64,000 nt of DNA, from contig NZ_WLZY01000006.1 in the NCBI RefSeq assembly GCF_010122465.1, forward strand, positions 1 through 64,000. Reading direction: 5' to 3'. Origin of the DNA: Phytoactinopolyspora mesophila (GTDB taxonomy: Bacteria > Actinomycetota > Actinomycetes > Jiangellales > Jiangellaceae). This document shows, in pieces, positions 18,286 to 26,537 of the stretch; position 1 is the stretch's first letter, and the number at the start of each line of letters is the position of its first letter. Below the pieces are notes generated by a model. The model was not told the origin of the DNA. It made no database searches and was given only the letters and a program-made list of their open reading frames with translations. The position numbers and the translations under genes were made by a program.

Positions 18286-18448
18286 ATCGCTGAACGCCGT
18301 TGGACTCGAGCTTCTCGAGCGCTTCCGCCAGCGTCTTCGGGTCGGGCCGGGACACGTCTCGGGCGCGCGTGGCGCGTGACACGTTGACCTGTGAACGGCG
18401 ATCGACCTGATCGAGTCGTTGTTCGTCACGTGCTTCCCGGCTAGCCAT
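18197..18448 (-). CDS. Small charged hypothetical protein
   Basis: An 83-residue frame starting at ATG 18448, divergent from the nei-type gene with 14 bp between them. The N-terminal half is very charged and Arg-rich (EARDEQRLDQVDRRSQVNVS, then RATRARDVSRPDP). The C-terminal half is Pro- and Glu-rich and looks disordered. Its last 89 bases are antisense to the low-complexity tail of rpiB. I do not recognise the family. The N-terminal composition is unlike a chance shadow, but the call is tentative. Confidence 0.45.
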   Translation of the reverse strand: MASREARDEQRLDQVDRRSQVNVSRATRARDVSRPDPKTLAEALEKLESNGVQRFKPVETPSLTPESRPAPAAEEAPPTPRSD

Positions 18449-18462
18449 AGAAAGGACAGTAC

Positions 18463-19290
18463 GTGCCCGAAGGGCATACGATCCACCGGCTCGCCCGTGA
18501 CCTGCATGCCACCTTCGCCGGGCGCGTGGTGGAGGTGAGTAGCCCGCAGGGACGGTTCAGCTCCGGCGCCGCGGTGATAGACGGCACCGTTCTTCATACG
18601 ACGGACGCTCACGGCAAACATCTGTTCCTAGGGTTCGGCGCGGCCACGGAACGACGCTGGGTTCATGTACATCTCGGCCTGTATGGGAAGTTCCGGATCT
18701 CGCCCGGCCCGGCTGAACAACCGTGGGGAGAAGTGCGGATGCGGCTGGCGACGGCGACGGCCTATGCCGATCTTCGCGGGCCGACGCGCTGCCAGCTGGT
18801 GGATGACACCGACAAGCTGGCTGTGCACGAGCGCCTGGGGCCGGACCCGATCCGTGGTGACGATCCGGCGCACGCGTTGCGGCGGATCAGCCGTAGCAGA
18901 ACGCCGATCGCCGTCTTGCTGATGGATCAGAAGGTGATGGCGGGGGTCGGCAACGCCTACCGGGCCGAAGTGCTGTTCCGCGCCGGGCTCGACCCCGCGA
19001 CGCCTGGCCGGGACGTGGACCCCGTGGTGCTGAGCGGCATTTGGGCAGACCTCGTGCAACTGATGAACCATGGGGTGCGGACGGGCCGGATCGACACTGT
19101 CCGGCCGGAACACGAACCCGATGCCATGGGGAGACCACCGCGGGTCGATGCTCACGGCGGGGAGGTTTACGTCTATCGGCGAACTGGTTTGCCGTGTTTC
19201 CTATGCGGTACTGAGATCCGGACCCGCGAGGCGGCCGCCCGGAATCTATTTTGGTGTCCGAATTGCCAAGAACCGAGTCGGCAACAGTAG
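18463..19290 (+). CDS. nei: Fpg/Nei-family DNA glycosylase (endonuclease VIII-like)
   Basis: This base-excision repair glycosylase/AP lyase acts on oxidised bases. The N-terminal MPEGHTIHRLA provides the Pro2 nucleophile and Glu3. The helix-two-turn-helix MAGVGNAYRAEVLFRAG and the C-terminal zinc finger (CFLCGTEI and FWCPNC) are intact. The length is 275 residues. The GTG start follows AAAGGACAGT. Its position after rpiB corresponds to Rv2464c. I favour the Nei branch because of the PEGHTIH N-terminus. Confidence 0.93.
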   Translation: MPEGHTIHRLARDLHATFAGRVVEVSSPQGRFSSGAAVIDGTVLHTTDAHGKHLFLGFGAATERRWVHVHLGLYGKFRISPGPAEQPWGEVRMRLATATAYADLRGPTRCQLVDDTDKLAVHERLGPDPIRGDDPAHALRRISRSRTPIAVLLMDQKVMAGVGNAYRAEVLFRAGLDPATPGRDVDPVVLSGIWADLVQLMNHGVRTGRIDTVRPEHEPDAMGRPPRVDAHGGEVYVYRRTGLPCFLCGTEIRTREAAARNLFWCPNCQEPSRQQ

Positions 19291-19368
19291 ACGGCGAATA
19301 CCTGTCCAGATAGCCAAGTGGGTTCTGCACCTGTGGGAATGCCACTAGTGTCACGTACTGTGAATGTC

Positions 19369-20460
19369 ATGCCGACCAACCGTTTCGGGTTCGTCGGTCC
19401 CGTGTTGCGGCGGCTTGGCCACGGCGTCAACTACTCATTGGCACATCAGCCGGTACTCCTGGGCTGTTTGGTCACGCTGACCCTCGCGCTCGGACTCGCC
19501 ACCGTGAATTGGGCGGATGCGCTTTCGGCGAGTGTTTTCGTCGTGCCGGTCCTGCTCGGAGGCATAGTGCTCTCACTTGCCTCGCTGCGCTGGCTCATCG
19601 TCGTGACAGCCGGCTGCTTGTTGGCCGCCGGCCTGGCCCGTGACTTCAGCGGGAGGTTTCTCGGGGCGGCCCTCGTCGTCCTGGTCACCGCCGTGGTCGC
19701 CCTTGGGTTGGCCCGGTCCCGCGCCCGGCTCGGCGTGACGGGCACCACGGGGGAATCGATGTTGGTGGATCTGCGAGACCGGCTGATCGCGCACGGAAAA
19801 CTGCCGCCCGTGCCGCCGAACTGGGGGATCGAGATGGTCCACCGCTCGGCTGGTCGATCAGAGTTCTCCGGCGACTTTCTGGTGGCCGCGCGTTCGTCGG
19901 AGGGTTTGGTGCTCGAAGTCGCGCTGGTGGACGTGTCGGGTAAAGGGCACGCCGCCGGCACCCGCGCGTTGCTGCTCTCGGGAGCCTTCGGCGGATTGCT
20001 TGGTTCGCTGCCGCCGGCTGAGTTTCTGCCGGCGGCGAATGCATATCTGCTTCGGCAGAATTGGTCGGAGGGATTTGCCACTGCGGTGCACGCCGTCGTC
20101 GATCTGACATCCGGGAGGTTCGAGGTGCGCTCCGCCGGACATCCGCCGGCCATTCACTATCAGTCCGGCTCCGGCCGATGGGCCACGCTGGATGCCACGG
20201 GCGGATTGCTCGGTGTCTTCGAGAAGGACGTGTACGAGCCCAGCTCGGGTCTGCTTCGGCCGGGTGACGCTCTCATGCTCTACACCGACGGCCTGGTGGA
20301 GGCGCCCCGGCGTGACCTGGCGGACGGTATCGACAAGTTGCAGGGCGAGGCGGAGCGGCTGGTGACCAAGGGGTTCCGCGACGGTGCGCGAAAACTCATC
20401 GACGCAGTCGCGTCATCAGATGCCGACGACCGCGCGCTGCTGCTCCTCTGGCGCGGCTGA
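19369..20460 (+). CDS. Membrane PP2C/SpoIIE-type serine phosphatase
   Basis: About four hydrophobic segments within the first 120 residues anchor a cytosolic SpoIIE/RsbU-type phosphatase domain. The conserved metal-binding acids appear in FSGDFLVA and VDVSGKGHAAG, followed by SAGHPPAIHY, ATGGLLGVF and LMLYTDGLVEA. Such proteins dephosphorylate anti-sigma-factor antagonists in partner-switching pathways. No such partner lies nearby. The start is uncertain: ATG 19369 is used, but in-frame GTG and ATG codons run back to 19318. Confidence 0.88.
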   Translation: MPTNRFGFVGPVLRRLGHGVNYSLAHQPVLLGCLVTLTLALGLATVNWADALSASVFVVPVLLGGIVLSLASLRWLIVVTAGCLLAAGLARDFSGRFLGAALVVLVTAVVALGLARSRARLGVTGTTGESMLVDLRDRLIAHGKLPPVPPNWGIEMVHRSAGRSEFSGDFLVAARSSEGLVLEVALVDVSGKGHAAGTRALLLSGAFGGLLGSLPPAEFLPAANAYLLRQNWSEGFATAVHAVVDLTSGRFEVRSAGHPPAIHYQSGSGRWATLDATGGLLGVFEKDVYEPSSGLLRPGDALMLYTDGLVEAPRRDLADGIDKLQGEAERLVTKGFRDGARKLIDAVASSDADDRALLLLWRG

Positions 20461-20485
20461 ACTGGACTCCGTCGCGGGGCCGCCG

Positions 20486-21238
20486 CTACGAAGTCCTGGG
20501 CAGCCGTAGCTCTTGCATGCCACCGTCCACTGCGAGGCTGGTGCCCGTCGTCGAACCCGCTCGCGGTGAAGCGAGATAACCGATCGCGTGGGCGACCTCG
20601 TCGGCGTGGACGAGCCGGCCGGTCGGCTGGCGGGCGTTGAGCGCCGCGCGCTCTGCCTCGGGGTCTGCCGCCTGGTTCAACAGCCTGCCGACCCACGGTG
20701 TGTCCACCGTGCCGGGATTGACGCAGTTGACCCTGATGCCCTCGTGGATGTGATCGGCTGCCATGGCGCGGGTGAGGGCGAGAACGGCTCCCTTGGTGGC
20801 CGAGTACAGGGCGCGCCGTGGCAGGCCCGCCGTGGCGGCGATGGAGCATACGTTGACGATGGCGGGATGCCGGGAGGCCCGCAGGTGTGGCAACGCGGCT
20901 GCGCCGACCCGCGCCATACCGGTGACGTTGACGTCGAAGAGGCGGGCCCACTCGGCGTCGTCGATGTCTTCGACGGTGCCGATCGCACCCATGCCAGCGT
21001 TGTTGACGACGATATCGATACCCCCGAGCGCCGCGACCGCCGCACCGATGGCGTCGTCGACGGAGGCGCGGCTGGCGACGTCGCAGCGGAAGCCGATCAG
21101 CGGGCCGGTGACGTCGTCGGGATCGAGATCGAGCACGGCGACCCGGGCGCCGAGTCCGGTCAAATGTTCCGCGGTGGCCAGGCCTATACCCGACGCGCCC
21201 CCGGTCACCACTGCTGCCAGGCCATCCAGATCGCCCAT
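20486..21238 (-). CDS. Short-chain dehydrogenase/reductase
   Basis: A 250-residue classical SDR. The NAD(P) motif TGGASGIG, NNAGMG, the active-site YSATK and the NPGTVDTPW segment are all present. An Asp (VLDLDPDD) after the second beta strand favours NAD over NADP. The final GGMQELRLPRTS is a normal C-terminus. The substrate cannot be read from the sequence. It is convergent with the phosphatase gene and stands alone. Confidence 0.9.
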   Translation of the reverse strand: MGDLDGLAAVVTGGASGIGLATAEHLTGLGARVAVLDLDPDDVTGPLIGFRCDVASRASVDDAIGAAVAALGGIDIVVNNAGMGAIGTVEDIDDAEWARLFDVNVTGMARVGAAALPHLRASRHPAIVNVCSIAATAGLPRRALYSATKGAVLALTRAMAADHIHEGIRVNCVNPGTVDTPWVGRLLNQAADPEAERAALNARQPTGRLVHADEVAHAIGYLASPRAGSTTGTSLAVDGGMQELRLPRTS

Positions 21239-21301
21239 GAGCCCGCTCCTAGAGTCATCCGATGTTTAGCGGTCATGTTACCGGTCCGTTGGCTCGACGG
21301 T

Positions 21302-22141
21302 TCAGGGCGTAGTGGCCCGCTCAGCGAGGCCGACGACGGCGTCGACGATTTCCGGACCACCGAACATCACGCTGTCGTTGTGCCCGGCGCCCTCGATGTC
21401 TACTTCTTCAACGGGGCCGGCGGCGGCAGCCGCCACATCTTGGCTGAGCCCGGGCGGGACAATCGAGTCGCTGGTGCCGTAGACGACGGTGGTCGGGACG
21501 TCCACGGTGCTGACGTGCTCGGCGACCGGGTAGCGATCCCACAGCAGCAGTCCCACCGGCACGATGGGATAGTGCCGCTGCCCCACCTCGGCCAGATCGG
21601 TGAACGGGGAGCGTAGCAGCAGGCCCGCAGGTGGGTGCTCGGTGGCGAGCTCGCTGACCACCCCGGCTCCCAGGCTTTCGCCGAAGTAGAGCAGCTGATC
21701 CGGCGACACGCCCCGGTCGTCGACCAGATGGTTGTACGCGGCCCGGGCATCCAGCGCCAAACCGTCCTCGTTCGGGTCGCCGGGGTTGCCGCCGTAGCCT
21801 CGGTAGTCGAACAGCAGCGTCGCGAAACCGGCCTCTGAGAGGGCCTCGGCCAGAGGCGCGCGGCTAGCACGGTTGCCGCCGTTGCCGTTGGCCACGAGCA
21901 CCGTGACGTTGCGTTCGTCAGCCTGCGGCGGGATGTACCAGGCGCCTAGTTCGAGGCCGTCGGTCGTGGTCAGGGTGACATCTTCGGCATCCTGGATCAC
22001 GTCGGCCGCGGGCGGGACCGCTGAGTTGTCGGGCAGGTAGATGAGCCGGCGCTGCGTCAGCCACAGAATGGCGAGCAGGGCGACGACGATGACGACGACG
22101 ATCACCACGCCTTTGAGGATCGACCCACCACTGACAGCCAT
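21302..22141 (-). CDS. Membrane-anchored alpha/beta hydrolase
   Basis: A 279-residue protein with one N-terminal hydrophobic anchor (about 9-30, GVVIVVVIVVALLAILW) followed by an alpha/beta-hydrolase fold. The nucleophile elbow is GESLGAG, the Asp is in VYGTSDSIVPP and the His in EGAGHND. NGNGGNR forms the oxyanion loop. It resembles the ABHD17-like group often found as lipoprotein-like esterases. ATG 22141 is chosen because the anchor follows it; the frame runs further upstream without support. Confidence 0.9.
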   Translation of the reverse strand: MAVSGGSILKGVVIVVVIVVALLAILWLTQRRLIYLPDNSAVPPAADVIQDAEDVTLTTTDGLELGAWYIPPQADERNVTVLVANGNGGNRASRAPLAEALSEAGFATLLFDYRGYGGNPGDPNEDGLALDARAAYNHLVDDRGVSPDQLLYFGESLGAGVVSELATEHPPAGLLLRSPFTDLAEVGQRHYPIVPVGLLLWDRYPVAEHVSTVDVPTTVVYGTSDSIVPPGLSQDVAAAAAGPVEEVDIEGAGHNDSVMFGGPEIVDAVVGLAERATTP

Positions 22142-22275
22142 GTCCCCAGTTTCCCTCACCGGATTTCGTTGGGCACCGTTGTGACGGGGTACATGCGCCG
22201 CGAGCTGATGAGCCACGGCGCCTGACCGCCGATCTTGTAGCCCGCGTGGCGCCAGGCGTCCCCCGAAACCCTCCA

Positions 22276-22360
22276 TGATCATCAGTATGCTGTGGTCACT
22301 GTGGGGTGATCGTCAGTGCGTTGTGGTTGCGGGGTGACGACCACAGCGTACTGATGATCA
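22276..22360. repeat. 22-bp-arm intergenic inverted repeat with TGATCA
   Basis: The arms at 22276-22297 and 22339-22360 match with one G-T position, and each contains TGATCA near its outer end. The 41-base loop contains a further CACTG/CAGTG stem. It ends 17 bases from the antiporter stop on the minus strand and upstream of the hydrolase start. Confidence 0.85.
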
Positions 22361-22377
22361 CCGCGGCGGGGCCGGCG

Positions 22378-23556
22378 CTAGGGTGTCGGGCGGGCGTGGC
22401 GACGCACGGCCGCCTTGAATCGGGGCGAGTCGGTGAGGCGCATCAGCACAGGCCCGACTACCACCGTGATGAGCACGTATGCCGTCGCCAGCGGAGCGAG
22501 CCGTGGTTCTATGCCAGCGCTCACGGCGAGGCTTGCGATGACGATCGAGAACTCGCCTCGCGGCGTCAGCGCGAGCCCGGCTCGCCACCGGCCCGGAACG
22601 CCGATCCCGGCCCTCCGCGCGGCGATGTAGCCGGTAGCGATCTTGGTTCCAGTCGTCACCACGACGAGGGCCAACGCGGGCAGCAGCACCGGAGCGATGT
22701 CACGTGGGTCGGTGGCCAGCCCGAAGAAGACGAAGAACGCCGCGGCGAAGACGTCGCGCAACGGCGTCAGTACCTGAGTGGCCTGGTGTGCGACCTGACC
22801 GGAGACAGCGATGCCGACGAGGAACGCCCCCACCGCGGCGGAGACGTTCACCTTCTCGGCAACACCCGCGACCAGCATCGTCAGGCCGAGCACTCCCAGC
22901 AGGAGAGACTCGGCGTCTTTGGCGGAGAACAGCCGGGAGATCAGCTGACCGTGGCGCAGCGCGACGTAGAGGATGGTGAGCACGGCGGCGACGGCGATGG
23001 CCAGCGTCGTGGCTCCTTCAACCAGCGTGGCGCCTATCGCCACTGCGGTGAGCAACGGCAAGTAGAAGGCCATCGCGAGGTCTTCGATGACAAGCACCGA
23101 GATGATCACCGGCGTCTCGCGGTTACCCAGTCGCCCCAGATCGCCCAGCATCTTCGCGATCACGCCCGACGACGAAATCCACGTCACGCCACCCAGCGCG
23201 ACGGCCGCCACCGGTCCCCAGCCGAGCAGGAGCGCGAAGGCGGCCCCGGGCACAGCGTTGAACAGCGCGTCCGTGACACCGGATCGAGCGGATTTTCGGA
23301 GGCTGGTGACGAGCTCGCTGGGTGAGTATTCGAGGCCGAGCATGACCAGGAGGAGGATGACGCCGATTTCGGCGCCCACTTCGAAGAACTCCTCACTTGC
23401 GGAAAGCGGCAACAGCCCGCCGTGGCCGAACGCGAGGCCGGCAAGCAGATAGAGCGGGATCGGCGACAGTCCGGCGCGGCGGGCGCCCCGGGCCAGGAAA
23501 CTCAGGCCGAGCAGCAGCGTTCCGACCTCGATCAGGAGCATCGTGGTCTCATGCAC
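22378..23556 (-). CDS. CPA2-family cation/proton antiporter, KhtU-like
   Basis: A 392-residue integral membrane protein with about 12 hydrophobic segments. The family core is seen in LLLVMLGLEYSPSEL, the SSSGVIAKMLGDL unwound-helix region, and SVLVIEDLAMAFYLPLL, whose ED pair is the ion-binding site. The gene upstream on the same strand encodes an RCK_C regulatory protein with 12 bp between them, as in Bacillus KhtTU. The pair should extrude K+ in exchange for H+. There is no fused cytosolic nucleotide domain. Confidence 0.92.
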   Translation of the reverse strand: MHETTMLLIEVGTLLLGLSFLARGARRAGLSPIPLYLLAGLAFGHGGLLPLSASEEFFEVGAEIGVILLLVMLGLEYSPSELVTSLRKSARSGVTDALFNAVPGAAFALLLGWGPVAAVALGGVTWISSSGVIAKMLGDLGRLGNRETPVIISVLVIEDLAMAFYLPLLTAVAIGATLVEGATTLAIAVAAVLTILYVALRHGQLISRLFSAKDAESLLLGVLGLTMLVAGVAEKVNVSAAVGAFLVGIAVSGQVAHQATQVLTPLRDVFAAAFFVFFGLATDPRDIAPVLLPALALVVVTTGTKIATGYIAARRAGIGVPGRWRAGLALTPRGEFSIVIASLAVSAGIEPRLAPLATAYVLITVVVGPVLMRLTDSPRFKAAVRRHARPTP

Positions 23557-23568
23557 GGTGCACCCGGG

Positions 23569-24063
23569 TCAGGCCGGACCGTCGGTGAGAAGCTGGGCGA
23601 GCTGATCAAGTCCGTCTCTGGTGCCGACGGCGACGACGATGTCACCGGCTTCGAAGACGAACTCGGGCCCCGGGGAGGCCGTGACGTTCTGCTGGCGCAG
23701 GACGGCGACGATGGATGTGCCGGTGTGCCGGCGCGCCGCAGTGTCTCTGAGCGGGCGTCCGGCGAAGGGGGACCCGGCTGGGATGGGGAACTGCTCGGTG
23801 AGCACGCCTTCGGCCTGCAGCCTGAGGTCGGCGAGCTGGCTGAATATCACGGATGCGCCCAGGATCTCCGCGATGGCACCGGCTTCGTCGTTGTCGAGCG
23901 GCACTGACGCCTTGCAGGAGTCGGGGTCTTCGGGATCGAAGAACAGGAGGTCGCGCCGGCCGTCGTGATGGGTGATGACGCCGACGCGTCGACCTGCTGC
24001 TGTGATGATCTCGTGCCGGACCCCGATGCCCGGCAGGTCCGTCTTCTCGACGCGTACGCCCAC
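23569..24063 (-). CDS. RCK_C (TrkA-C) regulatory subunit, KhtT-like
   Basis: A 164-residue soluble protein. The N-terminal half (VEKTDLPGIGVRHEIITAAG) matches the KhtT N-domain, and the C-terminal half (about 80-160, FEAGDIVVAVGTRDGLDQLAQLL) is an RCK_C fold. In KhtT and related proteins this domain binds cyclic di-AMP or other nucleotides and controls the antiporter. It is the first gene of the pair with the KhtU-like transporter and lies directly upstream of it. Confidence 0.9.
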   Translation of the reverse strand: MGVRVEKTDLPGIGVRHEIITAAGRRVGVITHHDGRRDLLFFDPEDPDSCKASVPLDNDEAGAIAEILGASVIFSQLADLRLQAEGVLTEQFPIPAGSPFAGRPLRDTAARRHTGTSIVAVLRQQNVTASPGPEFVFEAGDIVVAVGTRDGLDQLAQLLTDGPA

Positions 24064-24122
24064 AAGCCCAAGCTATCAGCAGACGCGCTGTACACGGGGC
24101 CGTTCGGGCGGGCTGCGGGAGC

Positions 24123-24515
24123 TTACGAGGCCGGTGCCGCGGAACTCGATGCCAGATGGTGCACCACGCCGGCCGGGTTCTTGATCCAATGGGTGCCGGA
24201 ATCGCCGACGAAGGGCTCGATCTCGTCACAGGTGGTGATCCCCGCTTTGTCCAGCCGTGCCGTCGCGGCGTCGACGTCATCGGTGTGGACTTCGAGCCAC
24301 AGGTCTGTCTGGCTGTAGGTCTCGACGCGATCCAGCCACAGCGTGATCGGCCCGAACTGGACCTTGTAGGTCTCGGAGACGGTCGGCGTGCTGGACGCGT
24401 CTTCCTTGACCACCGGGAGGCCGAGCGTGTCGCGGTAGAACGCGAGCGTGGCGGCGTAGTCGGAGTGGGGGATCTTCATGGCGATGTTGGCGCTGCCGGA
24501 GAACGTGGGTGTCAT
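24123..24515 (-). CDS. VOC/glyoxalase-family protein
   Basis: A 130-residue protein with paired beta-alpha-beta-beta-beta units. The first motif is SANIAMKIPHSDYAATLAFYRDTLGLPV and the second LWLEVHTDDVDAATARLDKAG. Possible metal ligands are H (KIPHSD), E (WLEVH) and a later acid. The substrate is unknown. Its ATG overlaps the stop of the ArsR gene by 4 bp, making it the third gene of an SRPBCC-ArsR-VOC operon. Confidence 0.88.
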   Translation of the reverse strand: MTPTFSGSANIAMKIPHSDYAATLAFYRDTLGLPVVKEDASSTPTVSETYKVQFGPITLWLDRVETYSQTDLWLEVHTDDVDAATARLDKAGITTCDEIEPFVGDSGTHWIKNPAGVVHHLASSSAAPAS

Positions 24516-24871
24516 GCTTCCTCATCTGGATTGTCGTGAAGGCCTGATTCGGCCAGGTTGGCCAGCCGGTCGAGACGTCGGTCCCATTGGCGGGCCAGCG
24601 TGTTCAGCCATTGGGATGCTTCCTTGAGTGTTTGTGTCTGCGGCTCGTAGCGCACCTCGCGTCCGCTTCGGCGGGGGCGTACGAGCCGTGCCTCGCTGAG
24701 CACCTCTAGGTGTTTGCCTACGGCCTGCCTGCTGATGGGCAGGCCGCGGGCCAGCTCGCTGGCGCTGGTACCGCCGTTGCGGATGAGTGTCTGGAACAGC
24801 TCGCGCCGGGTGTCGTCGGCCATCGCGAAGAACACGACCGACTCTGGCGAGTGCTGCCGGGTGATGGTCAT
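24512..24871 (-). CDS. ArsR-family transcriptional regulator
   Basis: A 119-residue winged-helix regulator. The helix-turn-helix is in GTSASELARGLPISRQAVGKHLEVLSEARLV, followed by the wing RPRRSGREVRYE. No metal-binding cysteines are visible, so it belongs to the non-metal branch that usually sits beside SRPBCC (AHSA1) proteins. It overlaps both neighbours by 4 bp. The duplicated inverted repeat at 25341-25393, just upstream of the operon, is its probable operator. Confidence 0.92.
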   Translation of the reverse strand: MTITRQHSPESVVFFAMADDTRRELFQTLIRNGGTSASELARGLPISRQAVGKHLEVLSEARLVRPRRSGREVRYEPQTQTLKEASQWLNTLARQWDRRLDRLANLAESGLHDNPDEEA

Positions 24872-25314
24872 GGCGCCACCACCCCGTCGAGTTCGTCGAG
24901 CAGTGCGACCAGGTCGCCGAGTTCGATGCGCCAGCCCTCGATGTGGTCGTCGAGCGCCACTCGGTGACGCGCTTGTGGGAAGGACGCGAACCCGGACTCG
25001 GTCACATGCACACGGGTGCCCTCGCCGGCATCGGTCAGGGTGAACTCCACCAAGGTGGACGGGCTGTCTTCCAGTGCGACATCGGGGTCTTCGGCCCAGC
25101 GGAAGCTGAACAGGTGCGGGCGTTCCACCTTCTCGATCCGGGCGGAGAACCAGCCGTGTTCATCCCAGCCGAACCGGGCCGGGGCACCTTCGCGGAGGTC
25201 GAACTCGGCATGCTGGCCGAACCACCGCCCGACGTAGGTGGGCTCGGTGAGTACCGCCCAGACTCGCTCGATAGGCGCCCGGACCACCACCTCGCGTTCG
25301 ATGCTGTCTTGCAT
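24868..25314 (-). CDS. SRPBCC (AHSA1-like) domain protein
   Basis: A 148-residue START-like protein with a hydrophobic ligand cavity. The N-terminal EREVVVRAPIERVWAVLTEPTYVGRWFG is the AHSA1/CalC signature, and the central FSFRWAEDP is also typical. It is the first gene of the operon, followed by the ArsR regulator and the VOC protein. Such trios are common in actinomycetes and are thought to respond to small hydrophobic compounds. No ligand can be named. Confidence 0.9.
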   Translation of the reverse strand: MQDSIEREVVVRAPIERVWAVLTEPTYVGRWFGQHAEFDLREGAPARFGWDEHGWFSARIEKVERPHLFSFRWAEDPDVALEDSPSTLVEFTLTDAGEGTRVHVTESGFASFPQARHRVALDDHIEGWRIELGDLVALLDELDGVVAP

Positions 25315-25340
25315 CCGTCAGTCTCCTTCGTAAGTTCTAA

Positions 25341-25393
25341 GTGCAATCACATGGTTGCACGTCCGGTGCTTTAGTGCAACTCATGGGTTGCGC
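25341..25393. promoter_or_regulatory. Duplicated inverted-repeat operator for the ArsR operon
   Basis: GTGCAA-N8-TTGCAC at 25341-25360 is repeated as GTGCAA-N8-TTGCGC at 25374-25393. The centres are 33 bp apart, about three DNA turns, so two dimers could bind the same face. The sites lie 26-79 bases upstream of the SRPBCC start and also upstream of the divergent NUDIX gene. Confidence 0.7.
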
Positions 25394-25543
25394 ATTTGCA
25401 TTCTCGGTGCCGCCAAGCTCGGGCTTGTCGCTAGCAGGCAGGGGATTCCACGCCGTGCTGCCTCGTGGGCGGGGAGGGGCAGCTCATGCGCATGCCGGGC
25501 GGGCGTCGCCAGCGAGCGCTGGCGCGGCGATAGGGTTCGGGGG

Positions 25544-26017
25544 GTGACAGAACGCTTCTTGGTCGTGCCTGCGGCCTACATCGTGTTCCTCCGGGGCGGA
25601 GCCGCCGGCGATGAGGTGTTGCTGCAGCTGCGCCAGAACACCGGGTACATGGATGGCCATTGGGCCATGGCCGCGGCCGGGCATGTGGAAGCGAAGGAGA
25701 CGGTGTTCGAGGCGGCGTGCCGCGAAGCGGGTGAGGAACTGGCGCTGGCCGTGGACCTCTCGCAGCTGAAGCCCTTGTGTGTCATGCACCGGACCGGCGG
25801 TACGGGCCTGCCGGTCGACGAACGGGTGGACTTCTTCTTCGAATGCCGCGAATGGTCGGGGACGCCCAGGCTCGTGGAGCCGGAGAAGGCCGCGGACCTG
25901 CGATGGTTCACCCTCGGCGAGTTGCCGGTGCCGATGGTTCCGCACGAAAGCCTCGTGCTCGATCACATCCGTGCTGGTGCGGTGCCGCCGGTGCTGACGT
26001 TCGGATTCGGCCGCTGA
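25544..26017 (+). CDS. NUDIX hydrolase
   Basis: A 157-residue Mg-dependent pyrophosphohydrolase. The Nudix box is GHVEAKETVFEAACREAGEEL, one residue pattern short of nothing essential: G, E, RE and EE are all in place. The N-terminal VVPAAYIVFLRGG and the DGHWAMAAAGH strand precede it. The sequence is close to the MutT/MTH1-like NUDIX proteins common in actinomycetes; the substrate is unknown. GTG 25544 gives the natural domain start; the frame is open upstream without homology. Confidence 0.91.
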   Translation: MTERFLVVPAAYIVFLRGGAAGDEVLLQLRQNTGYMDGHWAMAAAGHVEAKETVFEAACREAGEELALAVDLSQLKPLCVMHRTGGTGLPVDERVDFFFECREWSGTPRLVEPEKAADLRWFTLGELPVPMVPHESLVLDHIRAGAVPPVLTFGFGR

Positions 26018-26033
26018 AAGGTCCTGTCTCGAT

Positions 26034-26075
26034 GTGCCGGCATCGCGGTTGCTGTTGCCACCGCGATGTCGGCAC
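26034..26075. repeat. Inverted repeat at convergent gene ends
   Basis: Arms 26034-26049 and 26060-26075 (16 bp, one G-T position) enclose a 10-base loop. It starts 17 bases after the NUDIX stop and lies 32 bases from the end of the opposing small gene. There is no T-tract. A bidirectional terminator is likely. Confidence 0.75.
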
Positions 26076-26106
26076 TTCGGCACCTGAGTGCGGGTCGATC
26101 AAGCGG

Positions 26107-26292
26107 CTAGCGGTTGCCCCGGCGGCCCTTGAGCTTGGGCTGCGCCTTGACCTGACTGTCTCTCAGCGGACCACCTCTGCGGTCGAGGGATGGCTGTTCG
26201 GCGCCGGCCTTGCCCTTACCTTTGGCGCGGCGGGCGGCGCGGTTCGACGGTGCGCTCGTGGAATCGCTGGAATGCTGGTTCGGCGAAGACAT
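26107..26292 (-). CDS. Small basic hypothetical protein
   Basis: A 61-residue protein rich in Lys, Arg, Ser and Gln (APSNRAARRAKGKGKAGAEQ, ending KLKGRRGNR). It has no hydrophobic segment and is probably disordered and nucleic-acid- or ribosome-associated by composition. ATG 26292 has an excellent AGGAGG Shine-Dalgarno about eight bases upstream, which argues strongly for real translation. Upstream in-frame codons lack this support. I cannot assign a family or function. Confidence 0.65.
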   Translation of the reverse strand: MSSPNQHSSDSTSAPSNRAARRAKGKGKAGAEQPSLDRRGGPLRDSQVKAQPKLKGRRGNR

Positions 26293-26537
26293 GGTTGGGG
26301 ACCTCCTGAGGTGCTTGTGAGCACTGGCCAGACCGCTACGTCTGCCAAAGAGCCACGGCGATGGGCCGATGCTCGGTGGACATGCAGGGCGGCGAAGACG
26401 CGAACCGGTCCGCATGGACGGCGTCGCGATCAGGAGAAATCACATGCTGGCGACAGTACACGACCGTTGTCAGCCGTGTACAGCAGTTTTCCGCGGCGGC
26501 GCATCGGGCGATGCGCCGCCGCTCGAGCTCCGGTGTG

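Noticed and set aside
26456-26481. GTACACG-N12-CGTGTAC inverted repeat
   Set aside because: It is real in the sequence, but it lies in the gap between two minus-strand genes with no clear promoter or terminator relation. The neighbouring T-run is on the wrong side for minus-strand termination.
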